This document shows, in pieces, positions 35,320-45,497 of a DNA stretch of 64,000 bases (position 1 is the first letter of the stretch; every line of letters begins with the position of its first letter). The stretch is taken from contig JAJTWR010000431.1 in NCBI GenBank assembly GCA_021613335.1, forward strand, positions 1,116,001 to 1,180,000. Direction: 5' to 3'. The stretch comes from Whitmania pigra. Taxonomy: Eukaryota > Annelida > Clitellata > Hirudinida > Haemopidae. The notes below the pieces were generated by a model. That model had not been told where the DNA came from. It was given only the letters and a program-made list of their open reading frames with translations, and did not search any database. The position numbers and the translations under genes were made by a program.

Positions 35320-37950
35320 TCACTTTGAATCTGCACGTCGGGGCGGTGGTCGCGCCGACGGCGCATCTTCTTCGGGGCTCACCTCGGCGGAGAGGCGTTC
35401 GACGTCGCTTGCGACCTCGCGGAAGCCGCGGTCGATGGCCTGAGCCTTCATGTATTGAGCGAGCGCTTTCCTTGGTTCCCCGGAGGCTTCGTACACCTTC
35501 CCGAGTTCATACCGGAGCGCACACTCTGCGTGGCCCGCCGCTTCCGGAAGCGCCAACGCTTCTTGGTAGGTTGTCATCGCTTGATCGTTGTCGCCCATAA
35601 GCGAATACACGAGGCCAATCATCGACAGGCAGTTGATTTCCTTTGGCTTTCCGATGCATTGCTGTCGAGCGACCGAGAATTCTTGGAGCGCGTCGTCGAA
35701 GAGGCCCATCTCTTTGTAGGCCATGCCGAGATCATAGTGGGTCTCCACATCCTTCGCTTTGACGACGCGAGAGATGCCCTTCTTGAATTCGGAGATGACC
35801 TCTTCCGCTGAAACTTGGAACGACGATGCGGACAACGGCTCCACTGTTCCGATTTCGTCGGAGAGCTCTGCAAGTTCCGCTGCGATTTTTGGCGTCGGGT
35901 CTTCGCCCACCGGAGACTCAAGCGCTTTGAGCTTTTCCAGGAGCACCGGGTGATCCGGCGACGCTGCGAGAAGCGACTGGAGAATCGCTCGCGCCTCGTC
36001 GTGCAAACCTTGCTCAGTGAAGAAGTCGATTTCCGCGAGTTGCTCCTCATCGATAGGCGCGCGCTCCGGTTTTTTGAGCGTCGCTGGCGGCGGTGCCTCC
36101 AGTTGCGGCTTCGGCGCGGATGGTTGCTCCCGTGGAAGAGCGGCCGGAGGACGAGCTTCCAACCGGATAGGTGCGTTCGGCGGCGGCGCATGCGCGGGCG
36201 GTCTGGGCGACGCTGTACGCGGCGGGGGCACCTCGTCCTTGGGCTTCGTGAACTTCGGAGGCTGAGGACTCGCTTTCAGGTGGAGCGCTTGCGGCGGACC
36301 GCCCGTATGCGGCGCCGTAGGCTGGCCCGGGCGACCGAGCTTAAGCAGCGGCACCGCGGGGGGCGGCTGCGTCGTGGGCGGCGCGATGTTGTTCGGACCA
36401 AGTGGAATGGCGGCGCGGGGCCGCGAGGGCGTCCGGCGCGCCGGAGGTTGCGTCATCGCGACCTTGGGGGGCGCAGGAGTTATTCTCGACGGTGGTGCCG
36501 ATGGGGGGACAGCCGGTGGCTGGGGAGCTCCTCTCGCCATCGGGACCCCCGGCACGGTCGTTTCCGTGAGCTGATTGTTTTTCACCGGCGGGCGCGGTAG
36601 TGCACCCGGGCGCGGCGGCAAGGTGGGCGCCGTTCGTGCGGACTCAGCCCGCTTCGTTTCGTTCCCAGAGCCGGTAAACTCCTGCTCCGCAGAACCGAGT
36701 TCCGCAACAAAGGTGACGACCTCCGGATGGTCGGGGTGCTCTCGCAGTATGGTTTCGAGAAACGGTTGGGCGCGTTTGGCATCCCCGCTGCGCGTGTGAA
36801 GGCGCAGAACGTTGAGGAGCTGCTCAAAGGAGCGTTCGCGATCGCCCTGCGCCATATAGATTTCGTAGGCACGCTCATGGGCGTCGATGTTTTCAGGCTC
36901 AATGGAGAAGACTTTTGTCAGGTGCTCCAGCGCCTTCTGGAAGAGCCCATACTTGGAATAGACGACCGTCTCGCTGAGCAGCTTTGCGACCCGCACCGAT
37001 TCATCGCCACTCGTGTGTTCGCCGCTCCCGCTTTCCTCTGCGGGTTCCCCTGCGGGATCCTTCGCATTGGCGATGTACTCCACGTATTGCGGGTCCTGTG
37101 GGTCGAGCCTTCCGACTTGTTTCCACACCTTGTTCGCCTCGGTAAAATCCCCGGACTCTTGGAGGATGTGTGCCAGCCCCTTGTAGACGCTCACGGTCTT
37201 GGGGATTTGCTTTAAGCCCTCAAGAGTCGTCGCGAGAATGCGGAGCGTCTCCACATCGCGGTTATCGGCCTTGAAGCACAGTTGGAGTTTGGCGAGCGCG
37301 CGCTTGTGGTCTCCGCGTCCCAAATAGATGGTCGCAAGTTCACGGGCGAGTTGGATGTCCTTGGGGTCGAGCCCACTCAAATGCTCGGCGACGCGCACGA
37401 AGTCGTCCACCCGACCCAGCTTCCGGAGCACGGCTGCGACTTCGCGAAACTCGGAGACTGCCGCTGTGGTGTCGCCGCTGCGTTCGTAGAGGCCCGCGAG
37501 CTTGGTGCGAAAGGCGACGCTCTCCGGATCGAGCCCGACGATGCGCCGGAGAATCTCGATGCACTTCGGAACGTCCGAAAGTTGCTCGTAATGCGAGAGG
37601 AGCACCTGCAGATACGCGATAGCTTCGCCGGACAGTTGGAGCTGCTGATGAAGCTGCGCCAAGGTCAGATTTATCTCGACCAAGTTTGGATCGAGGCGCA
37701 GCACCTGTTTGTAGAGCGCGACCGCCTTTAAGTAAAAACCCTCGGAGGTGTAGCTCTCAGCGACGCGCGCAAAACACTGGGCAGCTTGGACGTTGTCGTT
37801 GCGCTTCTGGTGCAGCTCTCCCAACTTCTGGAGAATGCGCACGTCCTTTGAGTCGACCTCCAAGATGCGCTGGTACTCGCGAATGGCTTTGTCGTACGCG
37901 CCCTTCGCGATCAGCTTCGCCGCAGTCTCGATGATCTTGTTCTTGTCCAA
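35320..37950 (-). CDS. Large TPR scaffold protein (cytoplasmic)
   Basis: The 876-residue protein has an N-terminal block of about ten TPR units (1-430) starting with M-D-K-N-K-I-I. A Pro-rich, low-complexity linker spans ~440-640, and a second TPR block lies at ~650-850. There is no signal peptide, so it is probably cytoplasmic. The N-terminus resembles TPR proteins of Myxococcus from memory. The start is TTG 37950, because an in-frame stop lies five codons upstream; no clear ribosome site precedes it. Partners are unknown. It follows accC, 117 bp downstream. Confidence 0.75.
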   Translation of the reverse strand: MDKNKIIETAAKLIAKGAYDKAIREYQRILEVDSKDVRILQKLGELHQKRNDNVQAAQCFARVAESYTSEGFYLKAVALYKQVLRLDPNLVEINLTLAQLHQQLQLSGEAIAYLQVLLSHYEQLSDVPKCIEILRRIVGLDPESVAFRTKLAGLYERSGDTTAAVSEFREVAAVLRKLGRVDDFVRVAEHLSGLDPKDIQLARELATIYLGRGDHKRALAKLQLCFKADNRDVETLRILATTLEGLKQIPKTVSVYKGLAHILQESGDFTEANKVWKQVGRLDPQDPQYVEYIANAKDPAGEPAEESGSGEHTSGDESVRVAKLLSETVVYSKYGLFQKALEHLTKVFSIEPENIDAHERAYEIYMAQGDRERSFEQLLNVLRLHTRSGDAKRAQPFLETILREHPDHPEVVTFVAELGSAEQEFTGSGNETKRAESARTAPTLPPRPGALPRPPVKNNQLTETTVPGVPMARGAPQPPAVPPSAPPSRITPAPPKVAMTQPPARRTPSRPRAAIPLGPNNIAPPTTQPPPAVPLLKLGRPGQPTAPHTGGPPQALHLKASPQPPKFTKPKDEVPPPRTASPRPPAHAPPPNAPIRLEARPPAALPREQPSAPKPQLEAPPPATLKKPERAPIDEEQLAEIDFFTEQGLHDEARAILQSLLAASPDHPVLLEKLKALESPVGEDPTPKIAAELAELSDEIGTVEPLSASSFQVSAEEVISEFKKGISRVVKAKDVETHYDLGMAYKEMGLFDDALQEFSVARQQCIGKPKEINCLSMIGLVYSLMGDNDQAMTTYQEALALPEAAGHAECALRYELGKVYEASGEPRKALAQYMKAQAIDRGFREVASDVERLSAEVSPEEDAPSARPPPRRADSK

Positions 37951-38067
37951 TCGCGCAAATCGTCAGGCATCCCACGTTAGCTGGGCTGCTTAATTCCAAT
38001 ATGTTAGAAAGAGCCGATTCATTCTGGCCCGAGTATCGACAATATCGAAGTTTTTCGCTGCGCGCAC

Positions 38068-38420
38068 CTATGGCGTCTCTTCGACCGCCTGCTTTAAGTG
38101 TAGCGAACCGGTCTCTGAGGCGTGGAGGCGCTCGACGAAGCGCGTGTCGTATTCCCCTTGGATAAATGCTTCGTCCTGTAGGGCCGCGCGATGGAACGGG
38201 ATATTCGTTCGGACACCCTGAACGACATACTCTGAGAGCGCCCGCTGCATTCGACGAATGGCGTTCGCCCGGTTGTCGTCGGTGACTATCAGCTTCGCGA
38301 TGAGCGAATCGTAGAATGGCGGAATCGTACAACCCTCGTAGGCGGCCGTATCGACGCGCACGCCAAGCCCACCGGGCGGGTTGTAGGCGGTAATTTTCCC
38401 GGGGGAAGGGGCAAAAGTGA

Positions 38421-38451
<31 letters not shown>

Positions 38452-39453
38452 AGCAGCGCCGCGCATCGTCACCTGCTCCTGGGTCATCGCCAACTTCTCG
38501 CCGCTGGCCAGCAGGATTTGGGTACGAACGAGGTCTACCCCGGTCACTTGCTCGGTCACCGGATGCTCAACCTGGACGCGGGTGTTCATCTCCATGAAAT
38601 AAAAGCGGCCTTTTTCATCGAGCAGATATTCGATGGTGCCGAGATTTGCATAACCGATGGCCCGCATCGCTTCCACCGACACCCGCCCCATCTCTTCGCG
38701 TAGCTCCGGCGAAACCGCCGGAGAGGGACTCTCTTCGAGGAGCTTCTGGTGGCGTCGCTGGACCGAGCACTCTCTCTCGAAAAGGTGGATGACGTTCCCG
38801 TACAGGTCGCCGACGATTTGAATCTCGATGTGGCGAGGCCGCTCGACATAGCGTTCCAAGTACATGTCGCCGTTGGCGAAGGCCGCGACGGCCTCTGCCG
38901 AGGCGGTCGCGAACGCTGGGCCGAGCGCCCGAGCCTCGCGGACAATCTTCATTCCTCGACCACCGCCACCGGCTGCAGCCTTGAGGATGACCGGGTAGCC
39001 GACCTCGTTCGCGTAGTCGGTCGCTTCGCTGACCGACTTGAGGACCCCAGCACTCCCCGGGAGGAGCGGAAGGCCTGCTGCGGTCGCCGCCTCGCGGGCG
39101 CGCACCTTGTTGCCCATGAGGCGAATGTGCTCGGGCTTGGGGCCGATGAAGGCGATTTTGCACTTCGAGCACACGTCGGCGAAATCCGCATTTTCCGACA
39201 GGAAGCCGTACCCCGGGTGAATCGCCTCGGCGCGGGTAATCTCCGCCGCCGAAAGGAGCGCGGGGATGTTGAGGTAGCTCTCTTTGGAGGGCGGCGGCCC
39301 GATACAGACGGCCTCATCGGCAAAGCGCACATGCAGCGCGTTGGCGTCGGCGGTGGAGTGGACGGCGACGGTGGCGATGCCGAGTTCGCGGCAAGCGCGG
39401 ATAATCCGGAGGGCAATTTCGCCGCGATTTGCGATGAGGATTTTCTTGAACAT
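38068..39453 (-). CDS. accC: Acetyl-CoA carboxylase, biotin carboxylase subunit
   Basis: The 461-residue enzyme starts [14 protein letters not shown]. It has the ATP-grasp Gly loop (A-A-G-G-G-G-R-G-M), [15 protein letters not shown] and E-C-R-I-N-A-E-D-P. It carboxylates biotin on AccB in the first step of fatty-acid synthesis. ATG 39453 is 18 nt after accB. Confidence 0.95.
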
Positions 39454-39471
39454 GCCGCTCCGAACCTGCCT

Positions 39472-40023
39472 CTAGACCGCCTCGATACGAAAGAGTGCTT
39501 GTCCGAACTCTACCGGTTGGTTGTTGCTCACGAGAATTTCCGCGACCTTACCGGAAACCTCCGATTCGATTTCGTTCATCAGCTTCATCGCTTCGATGAT
39601 GCAGAGCACTTGCCCTTTTTTGATGACCGCGCCCACTTCAGCGAAGGGCGGCTGGTCCGGCGAAGGCGAGCGATAGAAAGTACCGACGAAGGGCGAGGTG
39701 ATGATGTGTCCCTTCTTCTCCGGTTCCGGAGGTGGCGGTGGAGGCACCGCGCTCGGCTGCGGGCTTAAGCGGGGCGCCGAGGTGCGTGGACGGGGCTCCT
39801 GGGAGCGGGTGGGCGCCGAGGAGATGAGCGGCATCGACTCGACCGCCGACGCGACCGGTCCGCGGCGGATATGCAGCTTCTCGTTGCCACGGCTCCATTC
39901 GAGCCTGGTCACCTCACTTGCTTCGAGGAGCTCGACGATTTGCCTCAAGGCTGAGACATCAAGCGTCGTGCTGGCTCGGTTCGGCTCTTCACGTTTGCTG
40001 GCGGGCTTGGGGTTCTTGACCAT
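39472..40023 (-). CDS. accB: Acetyl-CoA carboxylase biotin carboxyl carrier protein
   Basis: The 183-residue protein has a short N-terminal helical domain, a Pro-rich hinge (~75-103) and a C-terminal biotinyl domain with E-A-M-K-L-M, where Lys147 carries biotin. It shuttles the carboxyl group between AccC and the carboxyltransferase. GAGGAG lies 9 nt before ATG 40023. accA and accD are not here. Confidence 0.95.
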   Translation of the reverse strand: MVKNPKPASKREEPNRASTTLDVSALRQIVELLEASEVTRLEWSRGNEKLHIRRGPVASAVESMPLISSAPTRSQEPRPRTSAPRLSPQPSAVPPPPPPEPEKKGHIITSPFVGTFYRSPSPDQPPFAEVGAVIKKGQVLCIIEAMKLMNEIESEVSGKVAEILVSNNQPVEFGQALFRIEAV

Positions 40024-40073
40024 GAATCCGTGCTCCTCAAATGCGATGCTCCTGCTGAGCTACTGTTGCGATG

Positions 40074-40649
40074 TTACACGGTCGCTACGCGGGTAATGTA
40101 TTTCCCTTCGCGGGTGTCCACTTTCAGCACATCCCCTTCGTTGATGAAGAGCGGGACGTTCACTTGGAATCCGGTTTCGAGGACCGCAGGCTTGGTGGCG
40201 CCGGAGACTGTATCTCCGCGCATCCCCGCGTCGCACTTGGTGACCTTGAGCTCGACCGAGTTGGGAAGCGATACCCCAATGGCCTTCCCGTTGAAGAACA
40301 GGACCGAGCATTGAATATTCTCCTTCATGAAGTACTTCGCGTCTTGGAGGACGGCGGCGCTCACGAAGGTCTGCTCGTAGGATTTTCGGTCCATAAAGTG
40401 GTACTCGTCGCCCTGAGAGTAGAGGAATTGCATCTCCTTGTCCTCGATATCCGGACGACCGACCTTGTCGCCGCTCTTGAAGGTGGGCTGGAGCTGGCGA
40501 CCGCTGATCAGACTCTTGATGGTGGTCCGGGTGAACGACGAACCCTTCCCTGGCTTGACGTGCTGGAAGTCGAGAATTTCGAAGGGTTCTCCGTCAATCT
40601 CGATTTTCAAACCTTTGCGAAATTCAGAAGTATCGTAAACTCCAGCCAT
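40074..40649 (-). CDS. efp: Translation elongation factor P
   Basis: The 191-residue protein has three OB/KOW-like domains. The conserved loop V-K-P-G-K-G-S places Lys35 at the tip that enters the peptidyl-transferase centre. EF-P relieves stalling at proline runs, relevant here given the many Pro-rich proteins. No epmA/epmB modification genes are in the window. GGAG precedes ATG 40649. accB follows after 50 nt. Confidence 0.95.
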   Translation of the reverse strand: MAGVYDTSEFRKGLKIEIDGEPFEILDFQHVKPGKGSSFTRTTIKSLISGRQLQPTFKSGDKVGRPDIEDKEMQFLYSQGDEYHFMDRKSYEQTFVSAAVLQDAKYFMKENIQCSVLFFNGKAIGVSLPNSVELKVTKCDAGMRGDTVSGATKPAVLETGFQVNVPLFINEGDVLKVDTREGKYITRVATV

Positions 40650-40678
40650 GGGTCTCCTTCAGGGGTTGACCCGCCTCC

Positions 40679-40705
40679 TCTATATCCCGACAGGTCCGGT
40701 GACAA
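40679..40705 (-). promoter_or_regulatory. Candidate promoter for efp-accB-accC
   Basis: On the minus strand, TTGTCA (40705-40700) and TATAGA (40684-40679) are separated by 15 bp, about 30 nt before the efp start. The spacer is shorter than optimal, so this is a weak call. Confidence 0.3.
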
Positions 40706-40715
40706 GAGGACTGCG

Positions 40716-41078
40716 CTAGAGTTCGCGGGCGAGTGACGACGCAGCGAGCCGAAGCAGGTAACGTCCCTTGCCGTAATTCCCGGTGGGGAGAAGCCCCAGG
40801 GCCACGAAGTAGTCCTCTGTCAACAGGCGGATGATGGTGGTCGTCCCGGCGGTGTGGAGCGCACATTCGGAGAGCTCCCCGGTACCTAACGGGGAAACCG
40901 AGGCGCGCAGTTGCTGCATCGCGCTAGCGTATTCTACCCAGGCGGTTTCGAGGTCGGGGGGAATTGTCACCCGCGCAGCCCGCTCGGACTCAACGACGAT
41001 GCCGTCGAAGCCCATGATGCTGCAGCAGAGGGCCCCATCGACGTTCGTGACCACATTGCGGAGGACGTCTTCGAACAT
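40716..41078 (-). CDS. Roadblock/LC7-domain protein (MglB-like)
   Basis: The 120-residue protein has the roadblock fold pattern: a helix, then G-A-L-C-C-S-I-M-G-F-D-G-I-V-V, a long central helix, and T-T-T-I-I-R-L-L-T-E-D-Y-F-V-A-L-G-L. Roadblock proteins regulate small Ras-like GTPases; in Myxococcus MglB acts on MglA, which sets the pole at which type IV pili work. Here the gene is 3 nt downstream of the pilQ-linked lipoprotein and thus at the end of the pilus operon. No GTPase gene is in the window. Confidence 0.8.
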   Translation of the reverse strand: MFEDVLRNVVTNVDGALCCSIMGFDGIVVESERAARVTIPPDLETAWVEYASAMQQLRASVSPLGTGELSECALHTAGTTTIIRLLTEDYFVALGLLPTGNYGKGRYLLRLAASSLAREL

Positions 41079-41081
41079 GAA

Positions 41082-41810
41082 TTACTCGCAGCCTGAAGGT
41101 GGCGTGCAAAATCCCCCCGGGCTGTTGGTCCCGCCGTCGGCGCACTGACCGTCACAGCAACGGAATTTTTCAGTCTTAATCTGGTCCTGGCCCGGATAGA
41201 GACATCCGAGGGTTGTCCATTTTTTATTGCATCCTGCAAGCGGTACTTTCGTGACCGTGATAGGGTAGATTGCAGGCCCTGAAGTCACCTTGGTGTTGCC
41301 GCGCTGCGTGTAACCCTGAAAAACGATCTTTGCATAGAGCGTCACCGGATCATGGTTTTCCGGGAGAGCCATCAGCGCTTTCGCTGTTTCCAAACCAATT
41401 ATTTCCTGGGGACCTAAGTACACCTTCGAATTTGCACCCAGTGGCGACATCACCAGAATAGGCAAAGTGAAATCCTTGAATCCTGACAATGGAGGATCCG
41501 AGGTGTAGGAGACTTTGATTGCGTTGATGACAACGCCTTCTCGTCCTTTGGTTTCAAGGACGGTTCCACTGACGGCGAGGTCGTCGGCGGTCCCCCCGGC
41601 GCTGAGGTTAGTCGAAACCAAGAATCGAAGTTTGTAACTAGCAGCCCCGTAGGTATCGAGACTACCAGAGGAGATCATCCCGTCATCCTCCTTCGGAATC
41701 TCGCACGGATAAGCAGGATATATTTTGTTTATCTCCAGCGGTCCCGCGTTGGGGGCACATGCCTGGATGAGGCTGAACGCGAAAACGAAGATCAGATTTA
41801 TACTTCGCAT
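41082..41810 (-). CDS. Lipoprotein coupled to pilQ
   Basis: The 242-residue protein has a signal peptide with lipobox L-I-Q-A-C. A beta-rich body follows, and a Cys-rich tail carries C-N-K-K-W, C-L-Y-P-G, C-C-D-G-Q-C and P-G-G-F-C. I do not recognise a family. The ATG at 41810 is preferred, with GAGAG upstream; a GTG at 41822 overlaps the pilQ stop. Its place directly after pilQ suggests an outer-membrane accessory to the secretin, but it is not the TPR pilotin Tgl. Confidence 0.65.
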   Translation of the reverse strand: MRSINLIFVFAFSLIQACAPNAGPLEINKIYPAYPCEIPKEDDGMISSGSLDTYGAASYKLRFLVSTNLSAGGTADDLAVSGTVLETKGREGVVINAIKVSYTSDPPLSGFKDFTLPILVMSPLGANSKVYLGPQEIIGLETAKALMALPENHDPVTLYAKIVFQGYTQRGNTKVTSGPAIYPITVTKVPLAGCNKKWTTLGCLYPGQDQIKTEKFRCCDGQCADGGTNSPGGFCTPPSGCE

Positions 41811-41818
41811 AATGGCTC

Positions 41819-44332
41819 TCACTGGTTCTGGGCTACAGGAGTTCGGTTCAGAATTCGAGGGGTGATGAAGATGAGGAGCTCATTCTTCGTCTCCCGTTCG
41901 CGCGAATTGCGGAAGAAGAACCCGAGGACTGGAATCTTGCTGAGGAAGGGAATCCCGGCTGATTGGGTGTTGCCCGACCGGACGTAGATTCCGCCGATGA
42001 CCGTCGTCTCTCCGTCTCGCACCATGACCGTCGTATTCGCTTCTTTTCGGGAAATACCCGGCTGACCGTTAGCCCCGGTGTTCGCGGCATCCGGTTGGTT
42101 GTTCTGGGCAATAATCTTCATCAGCACGCTTCCGTCGCGGGTGATGTGTGGGGTCACGTCGAGCGACAAGCGCGCTTCAATGAATTGGGTATTCACGCCG
42201 GCGGCCGAAACTTGTGCGAAGGGTATGGACACGCCTTGGCTGATGCGCGCGGTCGTGTTGTCCATGGTCGTCACCTTTGGAGCGGAGATAGTTTTCAAAA
42301 CGCCGTTCGCTTCCGATGCGGAGAGGCGCATATTCAACACCGCCGCTGAACCAGCAGAGCCCAAGACGAGGCCGAGCGCACCACCGTTTCCGTCGCCGAC
42401 GCCGACCGGCAAGCTCACCGCGTAGTTCGGGTTCGAGCTGTTCCCTTGGTATTGGGTGTTGGAAGCACCACCGGTGAGGGAGACCGAGTTCGGGAACGTG
42501 AGCCCAGTGGGGTTTCCGGTCCCAGACGAGGCGTTGTACTGACCACCCCACTGGATACCAATTTCACGGCTGAAGGTGATGCTCGCCTCGATGATGCGGC
42601 TTTCGATCAGCACTTGAGGTGTCTCCAAATCGAGGCTGGATACGAGTGCTCGAACCCGCGGCATATTCTCGGCGATTTCGCGGACAATCAAGGTGTTGGT
42701 TCGCGCGTCGGTAGTGACGCTACCGCGCTCACTGAGGACCTCTTTGACGCGGCTAGAGAGTTCTTCGGCCGTCGCATAGTTGATGGGGATCAAATTGATG
42801 GTGAGCGGAGCCGAGAGCTTGCGATTCTTCTCGTGTTCAACTCGCGCTTTTGACTCTGACTCGAGAACGCCCAGCGGCGCCACCCGGATGATGTTCCCGA
42901 ACTCCTCTTTGCCGAGTCCCTTTGAGCGCAGGACGATTTCCAGCGCCTGGGGCCAAGGGACATTCCGGAGCCGCAACGTGACCTTTCCGCGAACATCGTC
43001 GGTGACGATGATGTTCTTCTTGGAGATGTCAGCCATCATGCGCAGCAGGTTGTGAATATCGATATCTTTAAATTCAAAGGAAACCCGCTGGGTTGGCGAC
43101 GTAGCTCGCTTCTCCGCTTCTGCGGAACCCATGGCCCGCGCATTCGCCGGATCCACGACATCTGCAGCGACTTCGGAGGCTCCGAACGCGCGCTCAAGCT
43201 CGGTGCCGCCGCCAGCTTCACGAGCGCGGAGCTCCCAGCGCAGTCGGTTGCCGCTGCGGGTAATCGTCTGCTCGAACGGCGCCGAGGATGCTACCGCGAT
43301 GCGCGCACGTGGCGACGTACCGGGAACTGAAAAGATGCTCACGGTCTTTATCGGCGTCGCCATGGAACTCGTGTCGAGGGTCTTTTCCATCCCTCGCGCT
43401 ACGGAGGTGTTGGTCAAATTCAGCACCGCGCCCTTGGGGTCGGTCCGCAGGACTTCGTACTGCGGTTGACCGGCAAAGGTGAGTTCCAGCACCCCACCGT
43501 AGGAGGTGTCGGTGAAGCGGATATCGACGAGTTCGGCTTGGGCCGCGCGCACTGCCGAAGGCGCCCCCTTCTCCGGAGCTGCGATGCTCACGGCTCGGGA
43601 AGGCGCCAGATCGAGCTTCTCAACTTTGGGAGGCGCAGGAGCTTTGGCCACCGGTGCCGCAGGAGTCGAAGCTGGTTTCTGAGCTACTGGCGAAGGCGCC
43701 GCTGGCGGGGGCGACGCCGGAGAAGTCTTGTGGAGCGCTGCCACTGAGATTTGTGGAGCGAGTTCATTGCCTACCGCAATCGTGGGTAGCTCGAGGCGTT
43801 TTGGAAGGTCTGAGAGCTTCGGAATCTCTTCAGCGGCTGGAGCTTCTGTTTTTTCTGGCTTCGTCGAGGCTGAAAGCTTTGACAAATCTTGTTCAAACGC
43901 TACCGCCACTCCATCGGTTTTTCGGGCAATTGTTGCGGCTACTGGTTCGACAAACTCCACCACGACCCGCACCTTTCCTTCGTGAGGAGCCACGCGGATC
44001 GCTTGGACGACGCCTTTGCTGAATTTCGGCGCGCGCACGATGGAGCGAACGTCGAAGAAATCGAGTGCGATCCGCGGTGGGTTCGTGAGTTCGATGATGT
44101 CGAACTTTGCCACTTCCCCATCGGCGGATACTCGCAATCCCTTGGTGTTGACTGCCAGCCGGGTAATGGTGGTCGCTGGCTTAACCGCGACGACCTCATC
44201 ACGTCGGGTCGAGAGGATATCGGCCGCCGGTTGTTGACTCCAACCCGTAGAAGCGACGGCGATACTAAGCAGAGCCAGTGTCCTGCTCAGCCGGTGGGCG
44301 ATTGCCATCATCTTCTCCATATGCAGAAGCAT
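41819..44332 (-). CDS. pilQ: Type IV pilus secretin PilQ
   Basis: The 837-residue protein has a signal peptide (~1-32), AMIN-type peptidoglycan-binding segments (~50-150 and ~265-370) and a Pro/Ala-rich spacer between them. An N0-like domain (~415-470), an N1 domain (~505-570) and the secretin core (~570-830) with V-L-I-E-S-R-I-I-E-A and P-x-L-S-K-I-P-V-L-G-x-x-F follow. It forms the outer-membrane gate for the pilus. ATG 44332 overlaps the pilP stop (TAATG) and has GGAGG upstream. Confidence 0.95.
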   Translation of the reverse strand: MLLHMEKMMAIAHRLSRTLALLSIAVASTGWSQQPAADILSTRRDEVVAVKPATTITRLAVNTKGLRVSADGEVAKFDIIELTNPPRIALDFFDVRSIVRAPKFSKGVVQAIRVAPHEGKVRVVVEFVEPVAATIARKTDGVAVAFEQDLSKLSASTKPEKTEAPAAEEIPKLSDLPKRLELPTIAVGNELAPQISVAALHKTSPASPPPAAPSPVAQKPASTPAAPVAKAPAPPKVEKLDLAPSRAVSIAAPEKGAPSAVRAAQAELVDIRFTDTSYGGVLELTFAGQPQYEVLRTDPKGAVLNLTNTSVARGMEKTLDTSSMATPIKTVSIFSVPGTSPRARIAVASSAPFEQTITRSGNRLRWELRAREAGGGTELERAFGASEVAADVVDPANARAMGSAEAEKRATSPTQRVSFEFKDIDIHNLLRMMADISKKNIIVTDDVRGKVTLRLRNVPWPQALEIVLRSKGLGKEEFGNIIRVAPLGVLESESKARVEHEKNRKLSAPLTINLIPINYATAEELSSRVKEVLSERGSVTTDARTNTLIVREIAENMPRVRALVSSLDLETPQVLIESRIIEASITFSREIGIQWGGQYNASSGTGNPTGLTFPNSVSLTGGASNTQYQGNSSNPNYAVSLPVGVGDGNGGALGLVLGSAGSAAVLNMRLSASEANGVLKTISAPKVTTMDNTTARISQGVSIPFAQVSAAGVNTQFIEARLSLDVTPHITRDGSVLMKIIAQNNQPDAANTGANGQPGISRKEANTTVMVRDGETTVIGGIYVRSGNTQSAGIPFLSKIPVLGFFFRNSRERETKNELLIFITPRILNRTPVAQNQ

Positions 44333-44871
44333 TACAGAGGCCTCCCAGTGTAGAGGTCGAGGACCGGGGCACTCTTCGGGTCCTCGGGAATACAGAGGGT
44401 CGTCTTCTTTGCTTCAGACTTCCCGGCGAGGTTGGTGGTGTAGGCTGTCACAGTGATACACGAACTGCTGACACCGGTAATCTTTCCGCCCTCGCGCCCC
44501 ACGCTCGAAAACCGGCGGGCGATGTATCCGACGCCTGCGCGATCCTCAAGAACGACGACCGGATTCGCCTCTCCACTCATAACAGCAACGAGCGTCAGTT
44601 CATCGACTTTGTACTGGCAAAGCGGATCTGCACAGGTGGGTGTTTCTTCGGCTTCTCCAGCCGCGCGACCGGAAGCCGCATTGGGACGGAACGGATCTCG
44701 TTTCCCGACCGGATTGTACGTGTAATCGATCTTCTGCGTCGGGGTCGCCTCCGCGGCAGTAGGAGCCTTAGGCTTCTTCACGGCCGGAGCGACCGGTTGA
44801 TCGGTGGAATTCCCGCAGGCGGCGACTAGGACGATGAGTCCGAAGCCTATGAGAATGCGCGAGAATCTCAC
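44332..44871 (-). CDS. pilP: Type IV pilus lipoprotein PilP
   Basis: The 179-residue lipoprotein has lipobox L-V-A-A-C (Cys19) and a Lys/Pro-rich disordered stretch. The K-R-D-P-F-R-P motif precedes a small beta domain. PilP bridges the inner-membrane PilNO complex to PilQ. It overlaps pilO by ATGA and pilQ by TAATG. Confidence 0.93.
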   Translation of the reverse strand: MRFSRILIGFGLIVLVAACGNSTDQPVAPAVKKPKAPTAAEATPTQKIDYTYNPVGKRDPFRPNAASGRAAGEAEETPTCADPLCQYKVDELTLVAVMSGEANPVVVLEDRAGVGYIARRFSSVGREGGKITGVSSSCITVTAYTTNLAGKSEAKKTTLCIPEDPKSAPVLDLYTGRPL

Positions 44872-45494
44872 GGGGAGCCTTTCGCGCCAGCGGCGGGTTT
44901 ATCGTTGCCTGAAGTCGGCGGAGGGGCAAAGCGGAAAGCTGTAGCGAGGAAATCTCCGATCACCACGATTTTGTCACGAGGTTGTGTTGGGTTGGCCAGT
45001 TTGAGGTCGCTCACGTTGACGATGCGGCGAAGTCGAGAGATCTCCTGCAGGAACATCGCGACCTCGTGGTAATTTCCCACAATGGAGATGGCGATAGGGA
45101 TCTCGGTGTAAAAGCTCTTCGTCTCTTCGTTTCCTGGCGTAACAGACCGAATCTCTAACCCAGAGCGACGCCCTACCTCGTTCAGTTGGGTAAGGAGATC
45201 TCCGATGTCTTTTTGCTCCGGAAGCTGGGTTAAGGCCTCTTGGAGGCGCTGGTCGAGGAGGTCCATCTCCCGCCGACGCTCGTTCAAATTGTCGGCGATC
45301 TGTTGCTTTTCGTAGAGCGAAGCTTCGACCGACGTCAACTCGGCGCGCAAAGAATCCAGTCGCTCCAATTGCGATTGGGTGAGCAGGAAGTACCAAATCG
45401 CGGTGACCACCACGACGAAGCCAACGATACCGCCCACCTTTACCGGCAGGGCGAGGCGTTGGAACCGCTGAAGGAGTTGGTTAAGGCGGTTCAT
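44868..45494 (-). CDS. pilO: Type IV pilus inner-membrane protein PilO
   Basis: The 208-residue protein has one membrane helix (~15-40), a coiled coil (~50-95) and a ferredoxin-like periplasmic domain. It forms heterodimers with PilN in the alignment complex. It starts 3 nt after pilN. Confidence 0.92.
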   Translation of the reverse strand: MNRLNQLLQRFQRLALPVKVGGIVGFVVVVTAIWYFLLTQSQLERLDSLRAELTSVEASLYEKQQIADNLNERRREMDLLDQRLQEALTQLPEQKDIGDLLTQLNEVGRRSGLEIRSVTPGNEETKSFYTEIPIAISIVGNYHEVAMFLQEISRLRRIVNVSDLKLANPTQPRDKIVVIGDFLATAFRFAPPPTSGNDKPAAGAKGSP

Positions 45495-45497
45495 GGG

